From positions 38,448 to 102,447 of the forward strand of contig JAFRXD010000082.1 of assembly GCA_017441605.1 (NCBI GenBank): a stretch of 64,000 nt of DNA, written 5' to 3'. The notes under the pieces were generated by a model. It was not told the origin of the DNA, made no database searches, and saw only the letters and a list, made by a program, of their open reading frames with translations. The stretch is from Thermoguttaceae bacterium (GTDB taxonomy: Bacteria; Planctomycetota; Planctomycetia; Pirellulales; Thermoguttaceae). The number at the start of each line of letters is the position of its first letter. Position 1 is the stretch's first letter. This document shows, one piece after another, positions 1 through 7,752 of the stretch. The position numbers and the translations under genes are program-made.

Positions 1-361
1 GACTCTCGAGGCGATTCGCTCCGATTCGGAGTTTTACGCGAAAATCGACCGGATCACGACCCGGCTCGCCGACGGGATCGAGCGCGTCGCGAAAGACGCG
101 GGGGTTAAAATCGCCGTTCCGCATATCGGGGGCATGGCGACGATCTTCTTCCTCTCGGAACAAGACGACGCCGTTCGCGATTGGCCGAGCGCGTCGCGCT
201 GCGATAAAGCGCGATTCGCCAAGTTCTTCTGGAAACTCCTCGATTCCGGCGTCTATCTTCCGTGTAGCCAGTTCGAGACGATGTTTACCTGCATAGCGCA
301 CGACGACGCGACGATCGACCGCGTCGTCTCGATCGCGGCCGACGCGCTCAAGGCGATTTAA
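1..361 (+). CDS. hemL: Glutamate-1-semialdehyde 2,1-aminomutase, C-terminal part
   Basis: This is the last ~119 codons of a gene entering from the left, open from base 2 to the TAA at 359-361. The family converts glutamate-1-semialdehyde to 5-aminolevulinate (PLP-dependent, tetrapyrrole synthesis, cytoplasm). What is visible is the C-terminal small domain: a helix beginning TLEAIRSDSEFY, then GGMATIFF, then a segment with FAKFFWKLLDSGVYLP followed by SQFETMFTCIAHDDATID. The pattern 'F..FF..LL..GVYL..SQFE..F...AH' is characteristic of HemL among class-III aminotransferases. The PLP lysine lies upstream of the window. Other class-III aminotransferases are a less likely reading. The next gene starts 23 bases downstream on the same strand. 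Confidence 0.85.
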   Translation, partial: TLEAIRSDSEFYAKIDRITTRLADGIERVAKDAGVKIAVPHIGGMATIFFLSEQDDAVRDWPSASRCDKARFAKFFWKLLDSGVYLPCSQFETMFTCIAHDDATIDRVVSIAADALKAI

Positions 362-384
362 CGAACCGAGTTGGGAGACGACTT

Positions 385-1125
385 ATGACCTCCGAGAACG
401 AAACCCGAGCCAAGCGACCGATTCGCGACGCCGCGATTCTTCTCTTCGCGCTCTTCTTCCCGAGCCTTTTGACCTGGGCGTACTTCGTTTACGGCAAAGG
501 GCTCGATCCGAGCGTCTCCAAGTATATCTTCGCGTTCGGGAAGGGGTTGCAATTCGTCTTCCCCGTCGCGATCGCCGCGCTCGTTCTCAAAATTCGCTGG
601 CTCGTTCGCAAGCCGAATCGGCGCGGACTGCTCGTCGGAGGGCTTTTCGGGCTGGCGGTCGGGCTCGCGATCTTTTTCCTCGGACGATACGGCGCTTCGT
701 CGGGAAGTTCGTTAGAGCCTCTCTTCGCTCGACTTCGCGAGGAGCTCCTCGCGCGGCTCGAGCCGATGGGGCTCGCGAGTCGCGGCGCGTTTCTCGTCTT
801 GCTCGTCTTCTATTCCGTTTTTCATTCGGGACTTGAAGAGTACTACTGGCGCTGGTTCGCGTTCGGGCGGCTCTCGGAGCGGCTTTCTTTCGTTCCCGCC
901 GCCTTGGTCGCCAATCTCGCCTTCGTTTTGCACCACGTTATTCTGCTGAGCGTTTACTTCGGGCTCGACAACTATTTAACGTGGATCTGCGCCCTCGGCG
1001 TCTTTGTCGGGGGCGTCGTTTGGCAGACGATTTATCGCCGCGCCGACTCGATTTACGGCGCTTGGCTCGGCCACGGCTTAATCGACGCGGGCATTTTCGC
1101 CGTCGGCTTTTTGCTTCTTCCGTAA
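385..1125 (+). CDS. CPBP-family intramembrane glutamic endopeptidase
   Basis: A 246-aa multi-pass membrane protein of the CPBP (CAAX protease and bacteriocin-processing, also called Abi) family. All three family motifs are visible: EEYYWR (EExxxR) near residue 152, FVLHH (FxxxH) near residue 178, and HGLID (HxxxD/N) near residue 230. Together these are known to form the active site inside the membrane. Hydrophobic segments cover most of the length. Bacterial members take part in prenyl-protein processing, bacteriocin immunity or unknown peptide cleavage, and nothing here fixes the substrate. It lies between hemL and a large membrane protein on the same strand, with gaps of 23 and 34 bases, so co-transcription is likely. 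Confidence 0.8.
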   Translation: MTSENETRAKRPIRDAAILLFALFFPSLLTWAYFVYGKGLDPSVSKYIFAFGKGLQFVFPVAIAALVLKIRWLVRKPNRRGLLVGGLFGLAVGLAIFFLGRYGASSGSSLEPLFARLREELLARLEPMGLASRGAFLVLLVFYSVFHSGLEEYYWRWFAFGRLSERLSFVPAALVANLAFVLHHVILLSVYFGLDNYLTWICALGVFVGGVVWQTIYRRADSIYGAWLGHGLIDAGIFAVGFLLLP

Positions 1126-1159
1126 CCTCCGCGACGCGAGAAGATAGGAGATCCGAACG

Positions 1160-3244
1160 ATGACGAACGAACAAATCGACGACCGACCGGACGCGCCGAT
1201 TCTTCCCGCGCGCCCCCTTTCCCTCGCCGGAGCCCTCGCGACCCTCCTGGAGGTCGCCCTTATCTTTGGCGTTTTTGCCGCCTACGGGTCGTGGCCCGTG
1301 CCCGACGTCAACGAGCAGTACTACGTCGGCAAGGCGATTCACTTCTGGAACCCCGATTGGCTAAAAGAGGATCCGTTCCTCAACACGCCCGACTCCCACT
1401 GGCTATTTTACGCGGTCTTCGGGCTGCTCTCGTTCGCGTTTCGGCAAAACGCGCTCGTTTGGGTCGGGCGCTGCCTCGTTTGGCTCGCCACCGCCGCCGC
1501 CTGGGTTCGCCTGAGCCGCTCCCTCCTGCGCTCTAGATGGGTCGGCGCTCTAACCGCCGCCGCGTTCGCGTTTTGTCTCGAATCGTTCCACCTAGCGGGG
1601 GAGTGGATTATCGGGGGAATCGAGGGGAAAGCGCTCTCGTTCCCGTTCGTCTTCTGGGGACTCGCTTGTTTTATCGAGGGCAAATACAATCGCGCCTGGA
1701 TTTTATACGGAATCGGGTCGGCGTTTCACGTCTTGGTCGGAGGTTGGGTCGTTTTGGCCTCGCTCGTCGTTTGGTTTTTCGACTCCCTTCGCAAACCGAT
1801 TCCAACTCCCGAGGCGCCGAAGAAAGTTTCTCGGTTTAGCGCGCTGTTTCGCAACGCGTTAAAGACGTTGCCCGGGCTCTTGGTCGGCGGCGCGATCTCG
1901 CTGCTCGGGCTCGTTCCCGCGCTTCGGCTCGACGCGGGCGCGACTCCCGCGGAAATTCTCGCCTCGCGCAAGATTTACGTCTTCGAGCGACTCTCGCACC
2001 ACTTGGTCGCCTCGTCCCTGCCTTGGACGTTTCTCGTACGATTCGGGGGGCTGGTCGCGCTCTTCGCCCTCGCTTGGATTATCGCCGCGTCCCTCGGGGA
2101 GCTCGCGACCCCAAACTCCGTCCCCTCCGAGGGTTTGGAAACTTCCGACGCGCCGTCGCGCCGACGATTCCGCGCGAACCTGTTCGTCTGCGTCGCGCTC
2201 CTTTTCGCGCTCGTCGGCGCGACCGTCGACTGGGGCTCGATTTATCTCGAAAAGATCGGGCGAATCGACGATCGCAAGTTGTTCGCCGCCGGAATTTTGC
2301 GATACTACTGGTATCGACTTTCCGACTGGGCGGTTCCGTTCGGGCTGGTCTTCGCCCTGGGGCGCTGCGCCGACGAGCTAATCGCGCTCGCGCGAGCGAA
2401 ATTCGACCGCGCTCGCGCCTCCGGTTGGTTCGGGGCCTGCCTCGGGTGGCTCGCCCTTGGATTCGGCGCCCACTTCGCCGCGCGCTTTTGGTTCGAGCGA
2501 ACCGCGCGAAAGATCGCCCTATCGAGCGCGGTCGGGGGGCTCGTTCCCCTTCCCAAGCCGACCGAGGCCCCCTCGTTCGCCGTCGCCCTCGCCGCGGTCG
2601 GGATTCTTTTGGCGATTCTCGCGCTCGGTTTCGCGCTCGTCGCCCGCGCTCGAAAGCGAGGAAACGCCCCGACTTGGCTCGTCTCGGGGCTCGCCGTCTG
2701 GACGTGCGTCCTCTTCGTCGCCGCGCCCGGGTGGCGGCTCGCCAAGTTCGTCGATCTGCGCGGGACGAAAGTGATTCCGCGCAGCGCTCCCCCAAAGGAG
2801 TCGATCGCCGACGGTTGGCTCGACGTCTGCCATTGGGCGCGCGACAATACCCCGGAAAACGCGATTTTCTTGGCTCCGAGAGGATGCGATTCGTTCAAGT
2901 GGGAGGCGAGGCGCGCGGAAGTCGGCTCGTGGAAAGAAATCCCGCAAGACGCGAAGTCGATTGTGGCGTGGCATAAGAAGATGGAGCGCTTCTACGCCAA
3001 TCCCGGCGAGGATCCCGACTCCTCGACCCGGTGGAACCAGCCGCTGGTCGGGATATTCATTAACAAAGGGCGCGGCAAGATCCTCAAAGAAGCGAAGGAA
3101 TTCGGGTACCAGTACGCGATCGTCGAGACCCCTCCCTATCTTGTCGCGACGATTCCCGAGGCGCTCAAGCGCTGGAAAGAGTTCGAGGAGAACGATATCG
3201 TCTATAAGAACGAACAATTCGTCGTTCTCAAGCTCGACGATTAG
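1160..3244 (+). CDS. Large integral membrane protein, GT-C-like (possibly DUF6798)
   Basis: A 694-aa protein with roughly ten to twelve hydrophobic segments over residues 25-545 and a soluble C-terminal part of about 150 residues. The start ATG follows a GGAG-type site. Early loop residues include VNEQYYVGKA and DPFLNTPDSHWLFY, and the tail begins near WLDVCHWARDNTPENAIFL. This layout, a polytopic core with a periplasmic tail beginning 'W.R.NTP..A.FL', is what I associate with planctomycete proteins labelled DUF6798 and with GT-C-fold glycosyltransferase-like proteins. No catalytic residues can be assigned by eye. The gene converges on the operon at 3340-13266, with a shared hairpin between the two ends. 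Confidence 0.55.
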   Translation: MTNEQIDDRPDAPILPARPLSLAGALATLLEVALIFGVFAAYGSWPVPDVNEQYYVGKAIHFWNPDWLKEDPFLNTPDSHWLFYAVFGLLSFAFRQNALVWVGRCLVWLATAAAWVRLSRSLLRSRWVGALTAAAFAFCLESFHLAGEWIIGGIEGKALSFPFVFWGLACFIEGKYNRAWILYGIGSAFHVLVGGWVVLASLVVWFFDSLRKPIPTPEAPKKVSRFSALFRNALKTLPGLLVGGAISLLGLVPALRLDAGATPAEILASRKIYVFERLSHHLVASSLPWTFLVRFGGLVALFALAWIIAASLGELATPNSVPSEGLETSDAPSRRRFRANLFVCVALLFALVGATVDWGSIYLEKIGRIDDRKLFAAGILRYYWYRLSDWAVPFGLVFALGRCADELIALARAKFDRARASGWFGACLGWLALGFGAHFAARFWFERTARKIALSSAVGGLVPLPKPTEAPSFAVALAAVGILLAILALGFALVARARKRGNAPTWLVSGLAVWTCVLFVAAPGWRLAKFVDLRGTKVIPRSAPPKESIADGWLDVCHWARDNTPENAIFLAPRGCDSFKWEARRAEVGSWKEIPQDAKSIVAWHKKMERFYANPGEDPDSSTRWNQPLVGIFINKGRGKILKEAKEFGYQYAIVETPPYLVATIPEALKRWKEFEENDIVYKNEQFVVLKLDD

Positions 3245-3265
3245 TCGTCCCGCTTTCGCGAGCCA

Positions 3266-3306
3266 AAGCAAAAAGCGGCGCGTCGAGACGAGTCGGCGCG
3301 CCGCTT
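3266..3306 (-). terminator. Rho-independent terminator, convergent ends
   Basis: A perfect 10-bp stem (AAGCGGCGCG at 3273-3282, CGCGCCGCTT at 3297-3306) with a 14-nt loop. On the minus strand it is followed by a T-rich run (complement of 3266-3273), so it fits the end of the minus-strand operon, whose last stop is at 3340. The plus-strand side has a weaker T run and may serve the gene ending at 3244 as well. Confidence 0.7.
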
Positions 3307-3339
3307 GGTTTCTTCGCGAGCGTCTTTTAGGATCCGCCC

Positions 3340-4071
3340 TTAGATTTGCGGACGATCCAAATCGGAGAAGGGCCAGCGCCCCGCTTGCTTCATTCGCTGG
3401 AGGAACCCTTCGACGCCCTCTTCGCGCGCGCGATTCATTTCGTCGCGGAACACCTCGATCATAATAAGGATTCCGAACCCGACGTCGTCGACGTCGACGC
3501 TTCCGCCTTGGGGCGCGGGGGGCGTTTCCGGATTCCCGAACAGCCCTTTCAGCGCGCGGCCCAGCGAGAACCCCGACTTCTTCGGCGTCCCGACCGCGTC
3601 GAACACAAAACAGCGCCCCGCGAGCTCCGGCTCGTCGTAATCTTGCGGAAATTCGAGCGTTTCAAAGCGATTAATCGGGCATTGGTATTGAACGTACCGC
3701 CCGATCGTCGTCATCGCCGCGATCGCTCGCTCGACAAATTTCTCGAACTCGGGATCGCTCTCTTTTTCGACGTCGGTTCCGTTCTTGAAGTACGCCGGGG
3801 GCAGGGGACGGCGCGTCGCCATCGCGAGTTCGAACGCGTTGAACGTTTTATTCTTAGGGCTCGAGAATTTGGGGTCGACCAAATCTTTGGAAACGACGAG
3901 CGTTCCGCCGTATCGCGATCTGGGGTAGAAATGCGCGTCCAGCGGTCCGCCCATTTCGTAGTTAATGACGGCGTGTTGGCAGATCGGGGCGCAAGGCCCG
4001 AACCATTTTTCCAAGATTTTGTCTTTGCGCGCGTCCGCGATCGCCCATTCTTCGTCGGTGAATTCTCTCAT
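3340..4071 (-). CDS. SUFU-like domain protein (tentative), stand-alone copy
   Basis: A 243-aa protein without signal peptide or membrane segment. It is homologous over its whole length to the C-terminal part of the next gene upstream (4120-6018) and to that of 6062-7711. Shared blocks are DARKDKILEKWFGP at the start, YGGTLVVSKDLVDP, TFNAFELAMATRRPLP in the middle, LEFPQDYDEPELAGRCFVFDA and a last segment with EVFRDEMNRAREEGV and WPFSDLDRP. The arrangement (FELAMATRRP, then a tail like 'I.EVF..E...A.E.GV......DL.RP') resembles suppressor-of-fused (SUFU)-type domains. In bacteria these often act as immunity proteins, but that assignment is mine from pattern only. It is the last gene of the operon, 48 bases after its neighbour. 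Confidence 0.5.
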   Translation of the reverse strand: MREFTDEEWAIADARKDKILEKWFGPCAPICQHAVINYEMGGPLDAHFYPRSRYGGTLVVSKDLVDPKFSSPKNKTFNAFELAMATRRPLPPAYFKNGTDVEKESDPEFEKFVERAIAAMTTIGRYVQYQCPINRFETLEFPQDYDEPELAGRCFVFDAVGTPKKSGFSLGRALKGLFGNPETPPAPQGGSVDVDDVGFGILIMIEVFRDEMNRAREEGVEGFLQRMKQAGRWPFSDLDRPQI

Positions 4072-4119
4072 TGCGCAATTTCCTTTTTTTCGTTGTGGAA
4101 ACTAATTGATTTCAAAAAA

Positions 4120-6018
4120 CTAGCGGGAAGTGTGCCCGTCCATGTGCGGGCGATCGAGATCGGAGAAGGGCCAATGTTTCTTTTCCTTCATATGAGGGAT
4201 AAAGTTGAAGACCCCTTCTTCGCGCGCGAGATTCATTTCGTCGCGGAAGACCTCGATAATAAGAATAATTCCGAATCCGGCGGCGTCCTCCTCGTCGACG
4301 CTCGCGCTCGTCTCTTTCTCCGGGGGCGTTTCAGAGTCCCGGAACAACCCGTCGACCGCGTTCGTTAGCGAGACGCGCGCCGACTTTTTCGGGGTCCCGA
4401 TCGCGTCGAACATAAAGCATCGCCCGGCGAGATTGGGATCGTCGTAATCTTGCGGAAATTCGAGGGTTTCGTATCGATCGATCGTTCGCTGGTACTGGAC
4501 GTATCGCCCGATCATCGTCATCGCCAGAATATTTCGCCGAACGATTTCCTCGAACTCGGGGTCGAGCTCGTCGTCTTCGACGCTCTCGCCCTTGCGATAC
4601 CGCTCCGGCAAAGGTCGGCGGGTCGCCATCGCGAGCTCGAACGCGTCGAACGTGCGGTTTTTCGGACCCGAGAAACTTGGATTGACCAGCTCTTTGGAGA
4701 CGATAAAGGTTCCGCCGTATTTCGAGTCGGGATAATAGTAAGCGTCAAACAGACCGCCCATATCGTAAGGAATTACCGAGTGCGAAACGATCGGAGCCGA
4801 AGGACCGAACCACTTCTCGTAGATCTCGTCTTTCCGTTTGTCGGCGGCTTCCCATTCTTCGTCGGAAAAATCGTCGGGGGCTTTGTAGTAGTCGTCCTCT
4901 TCTTCGTCGTCTTCGTCGTCGCTCAGCGGGATTCCCAAATCGGCGGCGAAGTCGTTAATCGCGTCGTCGAGATCGATATCCTCGTCTTTCGATTCGCCCT
5001 CTTCGTTATTGACTTCTCCGTTTTCGACTTCCTCTTCGTCGTCGCGTCCGATAAGTTCCGGGACGAGATTGGGGGCGCAATCGCGAACGACGAAATTCGC
5101 GTTGTCGTTCGCGCAGAGAATCGTCTTGGGACAGTCGTTGAACGATACTTTCGTTAATTTAACGGCCATCTCCGCGTCCGAGCCAACGAACAGGGCGACG
5201 TTGAAATCGGAGAACGACGAGTCCTCGATAAGAATATCGGAGTTCCCGACTTCCAGTCCGAAATTGGAGAACTCCGAGTCTCGCTCCCCGATCGGAGCGT
5301 GGGCGCGGAATCGAATCGAGCGCGCTTCCAGAACCCCGTCCCGAACCGAACCGGCGTACCCGTTGAGACCCGTGATCTCGCTGTCGGAAATCTTCATGCG
5401 CCCGCCGTTGTGCACCGAAATCCCGGCGTACCCGCTCCGCAAGAGGCGCGAATTCCGGATCTCGACCCAGGTTCCCTCCTCCGTTTGCTCGCAGTCGACG
5501 CAGCCCAGCCCGTTGTCCGCGAAGAGGCACTCCTCGACGATTCCCGAGCCCCCCTCGTCGAAAAAGACTCCCCCGTCGTGGGTTTCTCGCGCGACGCACC
5601 GGGTCAAGCGCGCGGTAACGCCCTTGCCCCGAACCGAAAAGCCGCTCTGGTCCGCCGACGTCGCGCAACACCCGACGAACGTCGGCGAGCCCCCGCGAAC
5701 CGCGACGGCGCTCTGATACGAAACATCGTCGTCCGCGTCGGTTAAGGAAGAGCCGTCGCCGGAGGGGGAGACGAACGTCAGGTTTTCGAAACGAGGCGAG
5801 CCCCCCGAGACCAACAGCGTCGTCGCCCCGTAGCGAACGACGACGACGTCTTGCGGATTCCCGGTTTCGCTCTTGATCACGACGTCTTTGTCGACCGTCA
5901 GATGCTTCGTTAATTCGTAGATTCCCGGGGCGAGAACCAGCGTATCGTTCGGCTCCAGCGCCGCGACGACCGCGCGCAAGTCCTCGTTGGGATTCGTCGT
6001 TTTTACTTTCTCTTCCAT
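4120..6018 (-). CDS. Parallel beta-helix protein with C-terminal SUFU-like domain
   Basis: A 632-aa protein. Residues ~1-330 are a right-handed parallel beta-helix (pectin-lyase fold): TLVLAPGIYEL, then repeating short strands with G and N/D turns such as SVHNGGRMKISDSEITG. Residues ~330-385 are a very acidic linker rich in D and E. Residues ~385-632 are the domain shared with 3340-4071 and 6062-7711, with FDAFELAMATRRPLP and EVFRDEMNLAREEGV. The start is fixed by the paralogue: MEEKVKTTNPNEDLRAVV here matches MENPVKTTNPNEDLLAVV in 6062-7711. No signal peptide is seen, which is unusual for a beta-helix protein and suggests a cytoplasmic role. Same operon, with 43 and 48 base gaps. Confidence 0.6.
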   Translation of the reverse strand: MEEKVKTTNPNEDLRAVVAALEPNDTLVLAPGIYELTKHLTVDKDVVIKSETGNPQDVVVVRYGATTLLVSGGSPRFENLTFVSPSGDGSSLTDADDDVSYQSAVAVRGGSPTFVGCCATSADQSGFSVRGKGVTARLTRCVARETHDGGVFFDEGGSGIVEECLFADNGLGCVDCEQTEEGTWVEIRNSRLLRSGYAGISVHNGGRMKISDSEITGLNGYAGSVRDGVLEARSIRFRAHAPIGERDSEFSNFGLEVGNSDILIEDSSFSDFNVALFVGSDAEMAVKLTKVSFNDCPKTILCANDNANFVVRDCAPNLVPELIGRDDEEEVENGEVNNEEGESKDEDIDLDDAINDFAADLGIPLSDDEDDEEEDDYYKAPDDFSDEEWEAADKRKDEIYEKWFGPSAPIVSHSVIPYDMGGLFDAYYYPDSKYGGTFIVSKELVNPSFSGPKNRTFDAFELAMATRRPLPERYRKGESVEDDELDPEFEEIVRRNILAMTMIGRYVQYQRTIDRYETLEFPQDYDDPNLAGRCFMFDAIGTPKKSARVSLTNAVDGLFRDSETPPEKETSASVDEEDAAGFGIILIIEVFRDEMNLAREEGVFNFIPHMKEKKHWPFSDLDRPHMDGHTSR

Positions 6019-6061
6019 ATTGATCCTTAAAGTGGCAAATGGGTTGCGCCCGCGTCGCTTT

Positions 6062-7711
6062 TCAGTTGCGGCAGCTCGGCAACAGGGGGCGGTTCATATC
6101 GGAATAGGGCCAATACCCCGCTTGTTTTAGCTCGGCGATTACCTGGGGAACCCCGACCTTCGTGGCGCGCTCGATTTCTTGCGGAAAGACCTCGATCGCG
6201 ATAATGATCCCAAACTCGCCGGGCGCTCCGAGCGCGTCGAAAATATAGCGCTTGCCCGCGAGTTTCGCGTCGCCGAAGTCGGGGGAGAATCCGAGCGACT
6301 CGTATCGGTCGACCGGGCGGACGTCGCGACTGTAGCCGTTGAGCGTCATAATGGCGCGCGAGAAATCGTTCGCGCGCTCCGCGAATTCTCGCCCCTCGCT
6401 CTCGGGTCTTTGTTCGCCTCGATACGATCTCGGGAGCGGAAGTCGCGTCGCCATTACGATTTCGAACGTATTGAACGTCGAGTTTGCGGGGCAAATGTCG
6501 TCGCGATCGAAATATTCTTGGGACGCGACGAAGGTCCCTTCGTATTTCGAGTCGGGGAAATAGTATCCGAAGAAAATTCCCCCGACCTCCGGAAACACCG
6601 ACGTAACTTGCAGCGGGAGACAAGGACCTAGTTCCGATTCCATAATCGCCCGATACCGCGCGACCGCCGCTTTGTGCTCTTTGGAGCTCAACTTGCGCTT
6701 CTTCTTGACGGGCGCGGGTTTCGACTCGTCTGAATCCTCGGGATAATCTCTCGGGGGGACGTTCAAATCGCAGTCCTCCATCGCGAGCTCGGTCGTTTTG
6801 GGACGAGGAACGACGGACATAACGCAATCGACGGTGGAGCAGCGCGTTAGCTTGATTTTCGTCGGTTCGGGCGTCATGACGAGAACCCCGAAGTCGCAGT
6901 TGGAGACCTCGACGCTCTCCGCGTCCAACTCGCCTCCCCCGATCTGGATTCCGTAAGTCGGTTTGTCTTGACCTTCGCCCTTGGGCAGACCTCGAACCTT
7001 CGTCGACCGCAGTTTAAGAAAACCGTTGTCGACCCCGAGCCCTCGCCCCGATCCGTTCGCGACGATTTCGCTATCGACGACTTTGACCCGCCCCCCGTCG
7101 TGAACGAAGAGACACGTCCAGCCGCCCCGAACGAGTTGCGAGCGCCGTATTTCGACGCGTTTCCCTTCCGGAACGCCCTCGCAGTCGACGCTCGCGTGCC
7201 CGTTGTCGGCGAAAAGACACTCCGCGACGACCCCCGTCGCCCCTTGGTCGAAGAATATTCCCGCCACTCCGCACTCGCTCGCGACGCAGCGCCCGAGCTT
7301 CGCCGAGACGCCCTCCCCGCGAACCGAAAAACCGCTTTGATCCTCGGACCGCGCCCCGCAGCCGATAAACGTCGCCGCGCCTCCGAGAACCGCGACGCAA
7401 CTTTTGTACTCGAACGGGTCTTTGCCCCCCGTTAAGGAACTCAAGAGCTTCCGCTTCGAAGACGCGAACGAAATATTCTCGAATCGCGGCGCGTCTCCGG
7501 TTACCGCCAGCGCGGTCCCGCCTCGACGAACGATTTGAACGTCTTGATATTTGCCGGTCGCGCCCTTGAGCAAGATCGTCTTGTCGATCGTTAGCGGCTT
7601 CTTAATTTCGTAGACGCCCGGCGCGAGAACGAGCGTTTCGCCCCGCGATAGCGAGGCGACGACCGCGAGCAGGTCCTCGTTCGGGTTCGTCGTTTTGACG
7701 GGATTTTCCAT
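6062..7711 (-). CDS. Parallel beta-helix protein with C-terminal SUFU-like domain, paralogue
   Basis: A 549-aa paralogue of 4120-6018. The open frame extends to 7837, but I start at 7711. From there the protein begins MENPVKTTNPNEDLLAVV, in register with its paralogue, after an AAGAGGA ribosome site; a longer start would also overlap the stop of the gene at 7753. Residues ~15-330 form the beta-helix (TLVLAPGVYEIKKPLTIDK and repeated turns), ~340-365 a short basic linker with KKKRKLSSK, and ~365-549 the shared domain with TFNTFEIVMATRLPLP and AIEVFPQEIERATKVGV. The basic linker contrasts with the acidic linker of its sister. Function unknown. Confidence 0.6.
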   Translation of the reverse strand: MENPVKTTNPNEDLLAVVASLSRGETLVLAPGVYEIKKPLTIDKTILLKGATGKYQDVQIVRRGGTALAVTGDAPRFENISFASSKRKLLSSLTGGKDPFEYKSCVAVLGGAATFIGCGARSEDQSGFSVRGEGVSAKLGRCVASECGVAGIFFDQGATGVVAECLFADNGHASVDCEGVPEGKRVEIRRSQLVRGGWTCLFVHDGGRVKVVDSEIVANGSGRGLGVDNGFLKLRSTKVRGLPKGEGQDKPTYGIQIGGGELDAESVEVSNCDFGVLVMTPEPTKIKLTRCSTVDCVMSVVPRPKTTELAMEDCDLNVPPRDYPEDSDESKPAPVKKKRKLSSKEHKAAVARYRAIMESELGPCLPLQVTSVFPEVGGIFFGYYFPDSKYEGTFVASQEYFDRDDICPANSTFNTFEIVMATRLPLPRSYRGEQRPESEGREFAERANDFSRAIMTLNGYSRDVRPVDRYESLGFSPDFGDAKLAGKRYIFDALGAPGEFGIIIAIEVFPQEIERATKVGVPQVIAELKQAGYWPYSDMNRPLLPSCRN

Positions 7712-7752
7712 ACAAATCCTCTTGGATAAATAAGTGGAATAAGGCAGATGGA

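Noticed and set aside
2023..2976. Long Arg/Pro-rich frame within the membrane protein gene
   Set aside because: Composition (Arg-rich, no structure) is that of an out-of-frame shadow.
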